Source of the DNA: an uncultured Clostridia bacterium
Lineage (GTDB): Bacteria; Bacillota; Clostridia; Oscillospirales; Acutalibacteraceae
Reading direction: 5' to 3'
DNA length: 64,000 nucleotides
Assembly: GCA_938034875.1 (NCBI GenBank)
Contig: CALHND010000019.1
Location: forward strand, 113,307-177,306
Below, in pieces: positions 17,688 through 27,096 of the stretch (the first letter of the stretch is position 1; every line of letters begins with the position of its first letter). The translations under genes were made by a program, and so were the position numbers. The notes under the pieces are model-generated. The model was not told the DNA's origin and did not search any database. It worked only from the letters and a program-made list of their open reading frames with translations.

Positions 17688-19049
17688 TTAGTTTTTAAGA
17701 CTTTGTAACGGTGCAGGAAGTCTGCCGCCGCGGTTTATAAATATTTCGGGGGAATAGGTGTTAACCTTCATTACAGGTCCTCCTCCGAGCAAGCCACCGA
17801 ATGAAAGTTCATCACCGACATTTTTACCTATGGCAGGAATAAGACGGACAGCGGTTGTTTTGGTGTTAACCATACCAATGGCTGCTTCGTCGGCAATGAT
17901 TGCTGAAATTACTTCATCAGTAGTGTCGCCGGGTATATTAATCATATCGAGGCCTACTGAACAAACAGCTGTCATTGCTTCGAGCTTTTCGATAATTAAT
18001 GAACCACTACGAGCAGCATCTATCATACCTGCATCTTCAGTAACGGGAATAAATGCACCTGATAGTCCACCGACATGGGATGATGCCATTACGCCGCCTT
18101 TTTTAACTGCGTCGTTAAGAAGAGCAAGTGCTGCAGTAGTACCACAACAACCGCACTTTTCAAGTCCCATTTCCTCAAGAATGTGAGCAACAGAGTCACC
18201 AATTGCAGGAGTCGGTGCAAGAGAAAGATCAACAATACCAAACGGTACGCATAGGCGAGAAGAAGCTTCTTTAGCAACAAGCTGGCCCATTCGAGTGATT
18301 TTAAAGGCAGTACGCTTAATTAAATCGGCAACTTCGGTAATGTTGGCAGATTTGTCAAGCTTTGCAAGTGCAGCTCTGACAACTCCAGGTCCGGAAACGC
18401 CAACATTTATTACGCAGTCTGCTTCGCCGACACCGTGAAACGCACCGGCCATAAAGGGATTGTCCTCGGGTGCATTACAAAACACAACTAATTTTGCTGC
18501 GCCGATGCAATCTCTGCCTGCAGTTAGTTCTGCGGATTTTTTTATTACTTTGCCCATCATCTTAACAGCATCCATGTTAATACCTGCTTTAGTTGAGCCG
18601 ATGTTTACCGATGCGCAAACATGTTCAGTGACGGAAAGTGCTTCTGGTATGCTTTCAATAAGTGCATAATCACCGCTGGCAAAGCCCTTTTGTACCAGGG
18701 CGCTGTAACCACCAATGAAATTAACGCCTACAGCACACGCAGCTTTTTCAAGCGTATATGCAAATTTTACAATGCTGCTTGATTGGCAGGCTGACGCCAG
18801 CATGGCAATAGGAGTAACAGAGATTCTTTTATTAATAATCGGAATTCCGTATTCCTTTTCAATTTGGTTACATACCGGAACAAGCTCTTTAGCGTATCTG
18901 GTTATTTTATCATAAACTTTATTACAGGCGACATCAATATTACTGTCAATACAATCAAGCAGGGAAATGCCCATTGTAACAGTACGTATATCAAGGTTTT
19001 CGTCCTGTATCATTGAAATGGTTTCTAAAATATCATTAGTATTCAGCAT
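17688..19049 (-). CDS. DUF711 (UPF0210) family protein
   Basis: The 453-residue protein matches the DUF711/UPF0210 family (often called PFL family in annotations), a conserved glycine-rich cytoplasmic protein with no proven activity. Conserved parts include FIGGYSALVQKGF, NVGVSGPGVVRAAL, GCCGTTAALALLNDAVKKGG, SHVGGLSGAFIPV and the C-terminal GGLLGGGPVMKVN. It lies 12 bp after the ACT-domain gene on the same strand; this ACT-DUF711 pair is conserved in Firmicutes, so the small protein probably regulates or partners the large one. Confidence 0.9.
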   Translation of the reverse strand: MLNTNDILETISMIQDENLDIRTVTMGISLLDCIDSNIDVACNKVYDKITRYAKELVPVCNQIEKEYGIPIINKRISVTPIAMLASACQSSSIVKFAYTLEKAACAVGVNFIGGYSALVQKGFASGDYALIESIPEALSVTEHVCASVNIGSTKAGINMDAVKMMGKVIKKSAELTAGRDCIGAAKLVVFCNAPEDNPFMAGAFHGVGEADCVINVGVSGPGVVRAALAKLDKSANITEVADLIKRTAFKITRMGQLVAKEASSRLCVPFGIVDLSLAPTPAIGDSVAHILEEMGLEKCGCCGTTAALALLNDAVKKGGVMASSHVGGLSGAFIPVTEDAGMIDAARSGSLIIEKLEAMTAVCSVGLDMINIPGDTTDEVISAIIADEAAIGMVNTKTTAVRLIPAIGKNVGDELSFGGLLGGGPVMKVNTYSPEIFINRGGRLPAPLQSLKN

Positions 19050-19061
19050 CTTACTTCACCT

Positions 19062-19331
19062 TTATATTTTGTGCATCGAGTTAAAAATATCCTCGTGCAT
19101 AACATGTATTGACAGATTATCATTTTGACCGAGCTCCAAAGCGGAGTCGGAAAAACTGTTAAAATCAGATTCGATTTTATCAATTTCGCAGAGCATTATC
19201 ATACAGAATAAGTCCTGCATTACGGTCTGGTTGACATCGACAATGTTAACATTGTATTTTGCACAAAGGTGAGACACCTTTGCCATTATTCCGACAGTGT
19301 CTTTGCCTACGACAGTTAATATTGCTCTCAT
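19062..19331 (-). CDS. ACT domain-containing protein (UPF0237 type)
   Basis: This 89-residue protein is one ACT domain. It begins RAILTVVGKDTVGIMAKVSHLCAK, the ligand-binding loop pattern of amino-acid-sensing ACT domains, and has no catalytic part. Such stand-alone ACT proteins (UPF0237) are encoded directly before DUF711 genes. A sensory or regulatory role is inferred. Confidence 0.9.
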   Translation of the reverse strand: MRAILTVVGKDTVGIMAKVSHLCAKYNVNIVDVNQTVMQDLFCMIMLCEIDKIESDFNSFSDSALELGQNDNLSIHVMHEDIFNSMHKI

Positions 19332-19364
19332 TTGATTAAAACCTCTTTTCTAAAATATGTGAAT

Positions 19365-19392
19365 ATTATAACACACTTTACCAGTAAATCAA
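19365..19392 (-). promoter_or_regulatory. Promoter of the ACT-DUF711 operon
   Basis: On the minus strand TTGATT (19392-19387), a 16-bp spacer and TATAAT (19370-19365) lie about 35 bp before the ACT gene. Confidence 0.65.
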
Positions 19393-19424
19393 ATATTAAA
19401 TAAAAGTAAACATTTAAAAAAATA

Positions 19425-19454
19425 TTGTAAATATTGGTTCACTTATGTTATAAT
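19425..19454 (+). promoter_or_regulatory. Promoter of the membrane protein-lrp-aminotransferase operon
   Basis: TTGTAA (19425-19430) and TATAAT (19449-19454) with an 18-bp spacer lie upstream of the gene at 19512. It is divergent from the ACT promoter. Confidence 0.55.
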
Positions 19455-19511
19455 ATAACAAATTTTACATCAAAGCAAAATTATTTTGCAATGTTTATGG
19501 AGGAGATAAAG

Positions 19512-19862
19512 GTGAGCAATTCAATATTACATGCTGACGACGGTGAAAAAAACAAAAAAGTGGCCATTACTAATAGACAGAGAAACGGTCTTTTAGTCTT
19601 GATAGGCATACAGGCTTTTTGCATTCTTTTTGTTTATACACTTTTCTTACTTTCATCAATTGGCGGTATATCATGGGCAGGCGGCGCAAGTATTTTTACA
19701 ATTTTCCTGTATGTAATGATTTACCTTAAATATTGTCAGGCTTGTCAATCACTTGCCGATTTTGGTATTCGTTTGAATTGGATGAGATTAATCAAAATTT
19801 TGAGCCCAGTACTTTACATACCTGCACTTATTCTTGCAGTTCTATGGCTTAGTGCAGCCTAA
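19512..19862 (+). CDS. Small integral membrane protein, unknown function
   Basis: I do not recognise this 116-residue protein. After about 28 polar residues it has three hydrophobic helices (about 30-50, 55-75, 90-115). The GTG at 19512 follows a TGGAGGAGATAAAG ribosome-binding site; longer in-frame starts have none and would put the promoter's -10 inside the coding region. It is 12 bp before the lrp gene and likely shares its transcript. Confidence 0.65.
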   Translation: MSNSILHADDGEKNKKVAITNRQRNGLLVLIGIQAFCILFVYTLFLLSSIGGISWAGGASIFTIFLYVMIYLKYCQACQSLADFGIRLNWMRLIKILSPVLYIPALILAVLWLSAA

Positions 19863-19874
19863 TGGAGATTTATA

Positions 19875-20357
19875 ATGAAAAATAAATTATTAGCATTACT
19901 TGAGGAAAACGCACGATGCTCTGTTGAAGAGCTTGCGCTCATGTTGGGTAGCGACGAAAAAACTGTAGCTAAAACCATGGATGATCTGCATAATAGTGGA
20001 ATCATACGCGGTTACCGCACGCTTATTAACTGGGAAAAGGTTGATAATGAACATGTTACCGCTATTATTGAGCTAAAAGTTACACCGCAGCCCGATGCCG
20101 GTTTTGAAGATTTGGCAGAAAAAATCATGCGTTTTGACCATGTTGAATCAGTTTACCTTATGTCCGGTGGATATGACTTGTGTGTAATTGTTACCGGTCA
20201 AAGCTTCCAAAGTGTTGCGATGTTTGTAGCAAAACGTCTTGCTCCTATTGCTGGCGTACTGTCTACTGCCACCCATTTTGTATTACGAAAATATAAAGAT
20301 AACGGCGTTGAAATGCAAGGCGCTGAACATGATGATAGGGAGAATTTTTCCTTTTGA
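19875..20357 (+). CDS. Lrp/AsnC-family transcriptional regulator
   Basis: The 160-residue protein has an N-terminal winged helix-turn-helix (about 1-55, CSVEELALMLGSDEKTVAKTMDDLHNSG) and a C-terminal RAM/AsnC effector domain (about 65-145, with VESVYLMSGGYDLCVIVTG). Members bind amino acids and control amino-acid metabolism genes. Its stop overlaps the start of an aminotransferase gene (TGATG), so I infer that it regulates or responds to the substrate of that enzyme. Confidence 0.9.
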   Translation: MKNKLLALLEENARCSVEELALMLGSDEKTVAKTMDDLHNSGIIRGYRTLINWEKVDNEHVTAIIELKVTPQPDAGFEDLAEKIMRFDHVESVYLMSGGYDLCVIVTGQSFQSVAMFVAKRLAPIAGVLSTATHFVLRKYKDNGVEMQGAEHDDRENFSF

Positions 20358-21526
20358 TGGACTATAATAAGCTGTTAAATCGGACTGTTTTGGAAACAAA
20401 ACCATCTGGTATCCGAAAATTTTTCGATATTGCCGAAAAAATGGACAATGTAATATCATTAGGCGTCGGAGAACCTGACTTTGCTACACCGTGGCATATA
20501 AGACAGGCAGGAATACAGTCGCTTGAGGACAAAAAGACACGCTATACCGCAAATAGAGGTATAGTCCAGCTTCGCAATGAAATTTCTAAATACCTTTCGC
20601 ACAGATTTGCTGTTGATTATGGTCCTGACACAGATATTCTTATAACTGTGGGCGGTAGTGAAGGTATTGACTGTGCTGTTCGTGCAGTAATAAATCCCGG
20701 TGATGAGGTAATCATTCCACAGCCGAGCTTTGTTTGCTATGAGCCAATCGTTCGATTTGCCGGAGGTATACCCGTTTACATTGAGACCGTTGCTGAAAAC
20801 GAATTCAGAATTACAGCTGAACAGCTGAAATCAGCAATTACCGAAAAAACCAAATTGCTTATTTTGCCTTATCCATGCAACCCAACAGGTGCTATCATGT
20901 ACGCAGATGATTTAGAGTCTATTGCAAAAATATTGCGCAATACAAATATATTAATTCTGTCAGATGAAATATATTGCGAGCTTACATACGGTAACGAGCA
21001 TGTATCAATTGCATCTATTGATGGAATGAAAGAACGCACAATTCTTATCGGTGGATTTTCAAAGTCGTATTCTATGACCGGATGGCGTATGGGCTATGCT
21101 TGTGCAAACGCTGAAATAATGAAGCAGATGGTAAAAATTCACCAATTTGCAATTATGAGCGCACCTACAACCTCGCAGTATGCCGCTGTGGAAGCGCTTA
21201 AAAACGGTAAGGCGGATGTTGACCGTATGCGTGAGCAATACGATGCCAGACGCCGTCTTGTGGTTAACGGATTTAATAAAATCGGTCTTCACTGTTTTGA
21301 ACCAAGAGGCGCATTTTATGCTTTTCCTTGTATAAAAAGTACAGGTCTGTCGTCTGATGAATTTTGCGAACAGCTTATCAAAAAGTATAAAGTCGCTGTT
21401 GTTCCCGGTAATGCATTCGGTGATTGCGGAGAAGGGTATATCAGAGTTTCATACTGCTATTCTGTTGAACATATTGAAGAGGCGCTTCGCCGAATAGAAT
21501 TATTTATAAAAGAGATAAAAGGATAG
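20357..21526 (+). CDS. Class I/II PLP-dependent aminotransferase
   Basis: This 389-residue fold-type I aminotransferase is of the aspartate aminotransferase/PatA subgroup. Key features are VISLGVGEPDFATP near residue 35, YTANRG, the PYPCNPTGAI motif near 175 (Asn contacts the cofactor), LSDEIYCELTY near 205, the PLP lysine in GGFSKSYSMTGWRMGY near 235, and the substrate-binding Arg in GEGYIRVSYC near 360. Aspartate, aromatic or other amino acids are possible substrates. The ATG at 20357 overlaps the lrp stop; ispE follows after 4 bp. Confidence 0.93.
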   Translation: MDYNKLLNRTVLETKPSGIRKFFDIAEKMDNVISLGVGEPDFATPWHIRQAGIQSLEDKKTRYTANRGIVQLRNEISKYLSHRFAVDYGPDTDILITVGGSEGIDCAVRAVINPGDEVIIPQPSFVCYEPIVRFAGGIPVYIETVAENEFRITAEQLKSAITEKTKLLILPYPCNPTGAIMYADDLESIAKILRNTNILILSDEIYCELTYGNEHVSIASIDGMKERTILIGGFSKSYSMTGWRMGYACANAEIMKQMVKIHQFAIMSAPTTSQYAAVEALKNGKADVDRMREQYDARRRLVVNGFNKIGLHCFEPRGAFYAFPCIKSTGLSSDEFCEQLIKKYKVAVVPGNAFGDCGEGYIRVSYCYSVEHIEEALRRIELFIKEIKG

Positions 21527-21530
21527 AAAC

Positions 21531-22388
21531 ATGAAGATATCAGCATTTGCTTATGCAAAAGTGAACTTGTATCTTAAGGTGCTCGAAAAGAGAAATGACG
21601 GACTGCATAATCTGGATATGATTATGCAGTCTGTTTCACTTGCGGATAAAGTTACACTTAAAACCGAATACGGAAACAGCATTACAGTTGTTTGTAATGG
21701 TGCCAAAATTGATTATAATATAGCTGAAACTGCTGCAAAAGCTTATTTTAGTTGTGCTGGCATGGCTGCTCCTAATATTAAAATCGAGATTGAAAAAAAT
21801 ATACCTATAAGCGGAGGACTTGCGGGCGGCAGTGCTGATGCCGCAGCAGTTTTAGCTCTGTGCAATAGGGTATTTGGTTATTTAAGTCAAGATGAATTAC
21901 TTGAATTAGCAGGAAAAATCGGCTCTGATGTTCCGTTTTGCCTTATCGGTGGAACTGCGCGTGTTGGCGGTTTTGGAGAAAAAATTCAATCATTTGAGTC
22001 AGATAGTGACTACACAATGGTACTCGTAAAAGCACGCACTAAGCATTCCACAGGTCATATGTATGCATTGCTTGATAAATCACAACATCACATTTCAGCT
22101 GATAGTGATTTGTTAATTAATTACTTGAAGCACAATGATAAACGTGCTTGTGAGCACATGCAAAATGATTTTACTCAACTATGGAATGATGTTGCTTCAT
22201 TAGAAATATGTAGTATGCTAAATGAGCATGGTGCAAACGCTGTCAACCTTAGCGGCAGTGGTCCTACATTTTACGGAGTTTTTTATAGTAAAGATGATGC
22301 GCAGAATTGCTTCAACGAATTGCGTAAAAAATACAATTTAGTATATTTGTGCAGCCCCGTTACTAGCGGAATAAAAATAATTGAATAA
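21531..22388 (+). CDS. ispE: 4-diphosphocytidyl-2-C-methyl-D-erythritol kinase (IspE)
   Basis: IspE phosphorylates CDP-methylerythritol with ATP in the MEP pathway, the step before IspF. The 285-residue GHMP kinase has the N-terminal AYAKVNLYLKV, the ATP-binding loop PISGGLAGGSADAAAVL near residue 90, GSDVPFCLIGGTARVGGFGE near 130 and NLSGSGPTFYGVF near 240. It is the last gene of the lrp-aminotransferase operon and is followed by a hairpin. Confidence 0.95.
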   Translation: MKISAFAYAKVNLYLKVLEKRNDGLHNLDMIMQSVSLADKVTLKTEYGNSITVVCNGAKIDYNIAETAAKAYFSCAGMAAPNIKIEIEKNIPISGGLAGGSADAAAVLALCNRVFGYLSQDELLELAGKIGSDVPFCLIGGTARVGGFGEKIQSFESDSDYTMVLVKARTKHSTGHMYALLDKSQHHISADSDLLINYLKHNDKRACEHMQNDFTQLWNDVASLEICSMLNEHGANAVNLSGSGPTFYGVFYSKDDAQNCFNELRKKYNLVYLCSPVTSGIKIIE

Positions 22389-22394
22389 AAATAT

Positions 22395-22440
22395 AAAAAG
22401 CGTCCAATACTTTCCATCAGAAAGGTTGGATGCTTTTTGT
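22395..22440 (+). terminator. Imperfect terminator after ispE
   Basis: AAAAGCGTCCAATACTTTC pairs imperfectly with GAAAGGTTGGATGCTTTTT. It overlaps the start of spoIIR and may let some transcript through. Confidence 0.65.
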
Positions 22441-23054
22441 TTAATAAAAAATACTTAATCAACAAAATATCTGCTGTTGTATCTTGTGCGGTAATACTTA
22501 TTTGTCTCGTTTCAATGTCAAAGTTTAATATGAGCTGTGACAACTTAAAAGGGGATGTCCTGCGTCTGCATATTCGTGCGAATTCAGACAGCGAAGCTGA
22601 TCAGCAGCTAAAACTGAATGTTCGTGACAGGATATTAAACGATACAGGCGAAGTTTTTATGACTGCAATGACTTATGACGAGGCTGTTAAAATTACAGAT
22701 GAAATAATGCCTCAGATTATCAGTGCTGCAGAAGATGAAATAAAAGCCCGTGGTTATGATTATAAAGTAGAGGCAAAGCTCGGATATTCATATTTTAATA
22801 CTCGCCATTATGATGAATATACATTGCCCGCAGGTAATTATATGGCGCTCAATGTCACAATAGGTGAGGGGGAGGGTCATAACTGGTGGTGCGTAATGTT
22901 TCCTTCAATTTGTTTATCGGCGTCTGCAAAGCTGGATGAAAGACTGACTGATAATGAAATTGATGTTATAACTAATTATGAAGGTTACAAAGTTCAGTTT
23001 AAAGTTGTAGAATGGTACGAAAATATTGTAAATAAAATTAAAGCGGAAAGCTAA
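22437..23054 (+). CDS. spoIIR: Stage II sporulation protein R (SpoIIR)
   Basis: SpoIIR is made in the forespore under sigma-F and is exported to trigger SpoIIGA to process pro-sigma-E in the mother cell. The 205-residue product has an N-terminal membrane/signal segment (about 10-30) and the family-defining GDVLRLHIRANSDSEADQQLKLNVRDRIL, later LPAGNYMALNVTIGEGEGHNWWCVMFP. The only plausible start is the TTG at 22437, with AAAGG 11 nt upstream; the nearby ATG is in a frame that stops at once. Its location apart from the sigma genes is usual. Confidence 0.93.
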   Translation: MFNKKYLINKISAVVSCAVILICLVSMSKFNMSCDNLKGDVLRLHIRANSDSEADQQLKLNVRDRILNDTGEVFMTAMTYDEAVKITDEIMPQIISAAEDEIKARGYDYKVEAKLGYSYFNTRHYDEYTLPAGNYMALNVTIGEGEGHNWWCVMFPSICLSASAKLDERLTDNEIDVITNYEGYKVQFKVVEWYENIVNKIKAES

Positions 23055-23068
23055 TGCTTTCCGCTTTA
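23039..23068. terminator. Bidirectional terminator between spoIIR and the phosphoesterase gene
   Basis: AAAGCGGAAAGC pairs with GCTTTCCGCTTT around a 4-nt loop and includes the spoIIR stop codon; it serves two convergent genes. Confidence 0.75.
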
Positions 23069-23070
23069 TG

Positions 23071-23757
23071 TTACAGTTCATTTTTGCGAATGGCCCAAAA
23101 TTCATTGAACACTGCTATATGGTTTGGAGTAATTACACGGTCTTCGTGCATACTGCCAAAATACCAGCGTTTGAACTTACATGAACGATTAATACCATCA
23201 AGATAACCGTTTAGTTTATTGATTCGGTCAGTTTTGCCCAATCGCAGCAAAATGGAACTTTTTACGAGTGTAGGAGGTTCATGGGTAAGTATAATGTCAA
23301 CCTCGCAGTTTGCCTCGTCTATTGCTTCGGCACCGTCTGCCATTTCTGCGGGTGAAGGTAATTCCTCGCGCCACCATGTTTCGTGCTCGGTTCGTAGTTC
23401 TTTATCGGGACTTTCTCCGCCTCCGAATGTGAAGAAACGCATACCTTCAAGGTTAAATATTTGACCTCTGCACATGTGGAAAAGATTGCCGTATATGCGA
23501 TGTACTCTGCCGCCCTTCCAGATAGTTTCACGGTATTGATTCAACAGGTCATAGTTTTCGTGTGTACCATCCAGAAAGCATACATTGTATTTTCGGCTTC
23601 CAAGGTATTCGAGAATCTTCTTTTCCTTATCATCTCCACTCCAAATAAATCCAAAATCGCCGCAAATGATAAGTGTGTCTCCCTCTTTTAGCTTGCGCAT
23701 GTTCTTGTCATAAATGCGATTTTCATCTCCGTGCATATCACCGGTAATATAAACCAA
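23071..23757 (-). CDS. Metallophosphoesterase (chromosomal copy)
   Basis: The 228-residue protein is a calcineurin-like metallophosphoesterase. It has GDMHGDENR near residue 6, ICGDFGFIW near 31, DGTHENYD near 64 and ILTHEPP near 160. The third motif reads GTHE where GNHE is canonical, and the last reads FGSMHED where GHxH is usual, so two metal-ligand positions differ; related clostridial proteins may share this, so I do not call it dead. A homologue lies in the island at 38772-39518. The substrate is unknown. It faces spoIIR. Confidence 0.85.
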   Translation of the reverse strand: MVYITGDMHGDENRIYDKNMRKLKEGDTLIICGDFGFIWSGDDKEKKILEYLGSRKYNVCFLDGTHENYDLLNQYRETIWKGGRVHRIYGNLFHMCRGQIFNLEGMRFFTFGGGESPDKELRTEHETWWREELPSPAEMADGAEAIDEANCEVDIILTHEPPTLVKSSILLRLGKTDRINKLNGYLDGINRSCKFKRWYFGSMHEDRVITPNHIAVFNEFWAIRKNEL

Positions 23758-23872
23758 AACAGTATCCTCCTGTTAATCAAATAAAAAAATATCAAAAACC
23801 ACTTTATTTTCGGTCGGTTTTTGTTTATAATTAGATTTAAATATAATATACTACATTTTTGAGGATATTTCA

Positions 23873-25201
23873 ATGAAAAAGTCTTTTCTTTCTGTTTGTC
23901 TTATTTTAATAATGATATTGTCATTTTCTTCGGTTTCGGCGTCAGCTTATGCTCCTTCTACTTTTACAGTTAACGCCGAATACTGTATGCTTACAAACAC
24001 AGATACCGGAGAAATACTGTTTACAAAAAACGCTGATGAGCGGATTTATCCGGCATCGATTACAAAGTTAATGACGGCGCTTGTCGTATGTGAGAATGTT
24101 GAAAACTATAATGATACTGTAACTATTGACGGCGATTTATTAGATACGCTTTTGGGAACCGATTCTTCTCTTAGCTACATAGTTGAAGGCGAAACGTTGA
24201 CCATAGACCAGCTTTTACACTATTTACTTATCACTTCGGGCAATGATACTGCTTTGGTGCTTGCTAAACATATTGGCGGAACGATTGACCGTTTTATCGA
24301 AATGATGAACGAGACCGCAGCCCGTCTTGAAATGAAATCGTCACATTTTGAAAATCCACACGGTTTGCCTGATAATAATCATTATACAACGGTAAATGAT
24401 ATACATAAACTTGCTAAGGCTGCGTTTGCTGTTGATAAGATTAAAGAAATTTGCTCGTATTCTCGCTATAACATGCCCGAAACAAATATGCATGGGTCCA
24501 AGGTAATTGCTACAACCAACTATTTAATTGACAAATCTACAATGTATTTCTACAAATATTGCACAGGAGGTAAAACGGGCTATACCGACAGTGCCGGCAG
24601 ATGCATTGTATCCACAGCAGAGAAGGACGGCGTTCATTATCTTTGCATTGTAATGAAGGCTGACCCTGAATATAAAAATGAAAACGGCGAATATCGTCGC
24701 ATTGAATTTTTGGATACTGCACGATTATATGAGTGGGCGTTTAATAATTTCAGCTACAAAACAGTCATTAACAAAAATGAATATATAGGAGATGTTGCAG
24801 TCGGTCTTTCATGGGAAGAAAAAAGCATTCAGCTTGTTGCAGATAATAGTCTAACGGTTTTGCTGCCGAATGAAGCTGATAAAAGCTCCATTGAAGTTGA
24901 TTTAAAATTTTTGAACAATAAAACTGTCGATGCAAATATTAAACAAGGGCAAATTATTGCTGTTGCAAATGTGTATTACGCAAACCAGCCTATTGGTCAA
25001 ATAAATTTAGCAGCTTCAAAAGATGTTAAAAGAAGTCTAATGCAGTATATGTGGATGCTGTTTACAAAATCGTTTAGCACTATTTGGTTTAAACTCATTT
25101 TTGCTGTGATCGGTATTACATTAATATCATATTGGATCATAACAACTGTTCAAATTAATGCTATAAAAAGAAAACGCGAAAGCATGCGTCGTCACAGATA
25201 A
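23873..25201 (+). CDS. dacF: D-alanyl-D-alanine carboxypeptidase (DacF/DacB-like, S11 family)
   Basis: This penicillin-binding protein trims the terminal D-Ala from peptidoglycan stem peptides. The 442 residues begin with a signal peptide ending near VSASAYA (about 26), then an S11 peptidase domain with PASITKLMTAL (active Ser and Lys near residue 61), SGND near 122 and KTGYTDSAG near 233, a C-terminal beta domain (about 290-375), and a single membrane helix near 405-425 before a basic tail. The length and anchor match sporulation-type DacF/DacB, but an exact assignment is not safe. Confidence 0.9.
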   Translation: MKKSFLSVCLILIMILSFSSVSASAYAPSTFTVNAEYCMLTNTDTGEILFTKNADERIYPASITKLMTALVVCENVENYNDTVTIDGDLLDTLLGTDSSLSYIVEGETLTIDQLLHYLLITSGNDTALVLAKHIGGTIDRFIEMMNETAARLEMKSSHFENPHGLPDNNHYTTVNDIHKLAKAAFAVDKIKEICSYSRYNMPETNMHGSKVIATTNYLIDKSTMYFYKYCTGGKTGYTDSAGRCIVSTAEKDGVHYLCIVMKADPEYKNENGEYRRIEFLDTARLYEWAFNNFSYKTVINKNEYIGDVAVGLSWEEKSIQLVADNSLTVLLPNEADKSSIEVDLKFLNNKTVDANIKQGQIIAVANVYYANQPIGQINLAASKDVKRSLMQYMWMLFTKSFSTIWFKLIFAVIGITLISYWIITTVQINAIKRKRESMRRHR

Positions 25202-25228
25202 AATTTTACACCATATTTAGAAATGTTA

Positions 25229-25257
25229 TTGCAAATAATACTAAAATATAGTATTAT
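25229..25257 (+). promoter_or_regulatory. pgi promoter
   Basis: TTGCAA (25229-25234), a 17-bp spacer and TATTAT (25252-25257) lie about 35 bp before the pgi start. Confidence 0.6.
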
Positions 25258-25292
25258 TAAGTTATAAATATTGTTTGGAGGCAAATTTACTA

Positions 25293-26633
25293 ATGTCCAT
25301 AAAATTCATTGACAAATATGCTGCTCCTTTTGTTGGCAGCGATGAGATTACAGGAATTGCTCCGATTGTTAAAGCGGCTCACGATGTGCTTGAATCCAAG
25401 TCCGGACTGGGTAATGATTTTCTCGGTTGGCTTGATTTGCCGGTAAATTACGATAAAGAAGAGTTTGATCGCGTTAAGGTAGCTGCTAAGAGAATTATTG
25501 ATGACAGCGATATTCTTATTGTTATCGGCATCGGCGGTTCATATCTCGGTGCTCGTGCAGCTATAGAGTTTATTCGTTCTCCGCTGTACAACAATATGAA
25601 AAAAGATACACCTGACATTTATTTTGCCGGAAACAGCATTAGCGGTTCTCAGTTAAGCGACCTGCTTAAAATTTGCGAAGGCAAAAGAGTTTCGGTTAAT
25701 ATAATTTCAAAATCAGGAACCACTACAGAACCGGCCATAGCTTTCCGCGTCTTCCGCAAATGGCTTGAAGAAAACTATGGTGTAGAAGAAGCAAGAAAAC
25801 GCATTTATTGCACTACTGATAAGGCAAGAGGCACATTAAAGCAACTTGCCGATGAAGAAGGTTATGAGTGCTTCGTTATTCCCGATGATGTTGGCGGCCG
25901 TTTCTCTGTTTTGACTCCTGTCGGAATTTTACCGATTGCAGCTTCAGGTGCTGACATCGATGCACTTATGAAGGGGGCCGCAGATGCTCGCTTGGCATAT
26001 TCAAACTGTGACATTAATACAAATGATTGCTATAAGTACGCCGCCCTCAGAAATATAATGTATAATAAGGGCAAGGCAATGGAGCTGCTTGTAAGCTACG
26101 AACCAAGATTCACCCTTATGTCCGAATGGTACAAACAGCTTTTTGGCGAAAGCGAAGGCAAGGATAATAAAGGTATTTTCCCAGGTGCTGTTACTTTCTC
26201 TACCGATCTGCATTCTCTTGGCCAATTTATACAAGAGGGTTCACGCATGATGTTTGAAACCGTTGTTAAGATCAACGAGTTAGATAGCGATATTACCATT
26301 GAAAAAGCTGAAATTGACGGAGATGGCCTCAATTTCTTAGCCGACAAGACAATGTCATATGTTAACGGCAAAGCTTTCGAGGGAACTATTCTTGCTCATA
26401 CAGACGGAGGAGTACCTAATTTCGTTATTGAAATGGATAAGGCTGACGAATACAACCTCGGATATCTTATTTATTTCTTTGAAAAAGCTTGTGCAATTTC
26501 AGGCTATATGCTTGGTGTTAATCCATTCAATCAGCCCGGCGTAGAAAGTTACAAAAAGAATATGTTTGCACTTCTGGGCAAACCTGGCTATGAAGATTTA
26601 AAATCCGAGCTCGAAGCACGACTTTCAAAGTAA
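25293..26633 (+). CDS. pgi: Glucose-6-phosphate isomerase
   Basis: Pgi interconverts glucose 6-phosphate and fructose 6-phosphate in glycolysis. The 446-residue size is that of the short Firmicutes type. Sugar-phosphate-binding motifs are VIGIGGSYLGARAA near residue 80 and ISKSGTTTEPAIAFR near 145; GGRFSVLTPVGILPIAASG near 205 is PGI signature 1. The catalytic Glu lies in SEGKDNKGIFP and the late Lys in NQPGVESYKKNMF. The ATG at 25293 follows TTGGAGGCAAAT; an upstream in-frame ATG lacks a site. Confidence 0.96.
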   Translation: MSIKFIDKYAAPFVGSDEITGIAPIVKAAHDVLESKSGLGNDFLGWLDLPVNYDKEEFDRVKVAAKRIIDDSDILIVIGIGGSYLGARAAIEFIRSPLYNNMKKDTPDIYFAGNSISGSQLSDLLKICEGKRVSVNIISKSGTTTEPAIAFRVFRKWLEENYGVEEARKRIYCTTDKARGTLKQLADEEGYECFVIPDDVGGRFSVLTPVGILPIAASGADIDALMKGAADARLAYSNCDINTNDCYKYAALRNIMYNKGKAMELLVSYEPRFTLMSEWYKQLFGESEGKDNKGIFPGAVTFSTDLHSLGQFIQEGSRMMFETVVKINELDSDITIEKAEIDGDGLNFLADKTMSYVNGKAFEGTILAHTDGGVPNFVIEMDKADEYNLGYLIYFFEKACAISGYMLGVNPFNQPGVESYKKNMFALLGKPGYEDLKSELEARLSK

Positions 26634-26679
26634 ATTCATTAAATCCCGCAAAAGCGGATTATATAAGGAGCTGACTATT

Positions 26680-27096
26680 ATGATATCAATGATTATCGGA
26701 AACAGGGGTTCGGGTAAGACAAAGAGACTTGTAGAACTGGTAAACGCAGCCGTTGATGCATCAAAAGGCAATGTAGTTTGCATCGAAAAGGGTCTTAAAC
26801 TTACTTATGATTTAACTCATAAGGCGCGCCTTGTTGATGTTGACGAGTATGGCATTTCAGGATTTGATGCTCTTTACGGATTTATCAGCGGTATGTGCGC
26901 AGGTGATTATGACCTTACTGAGATTTTTGTTGATGCTACACTGAAAATCGGTGGACGCGACTATGAAGAGTTAGCAGATTTTATGGCAAAATTGGCTCCT
27001 CTTTCAGAAAAATCAAAGGTTGAAATTATATTTACAATTTCATGTGACGAAGAAGCACTTCCAAATCGTATTTTTGATTACACATCAAAAATTTGA
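26680..27096 (+). CDS. P-loop protein of unknown function
   Basis: This 138-residue protein begins ISMIIGNRGSGKTKRLVEL, a Walker A loop at the very N-terminus. A possible Walker B is LTEIFVDATLKIGG near residue 85. No helicase or kinase motif follows and I do not recognise the family; many Clostridia have a short ATP-binding protein of this kind. TAAGGAGCTG is the ribosome-binding site. It follows pgi by 46 bp and may share its transcript. Confidence 0.75.
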   Translation: MISMIIGNRGSGKTKRLVELVNAAVDASKGNVVCIEKGLKLTYDLTHKARLVDVDEYGISGFDALYGFISGMCAGDYDLTEIFVDATLKIGGRDYEELADFMAKLAPLSEKSKVEIIFTISCDEEALPNRIFDYTSKI

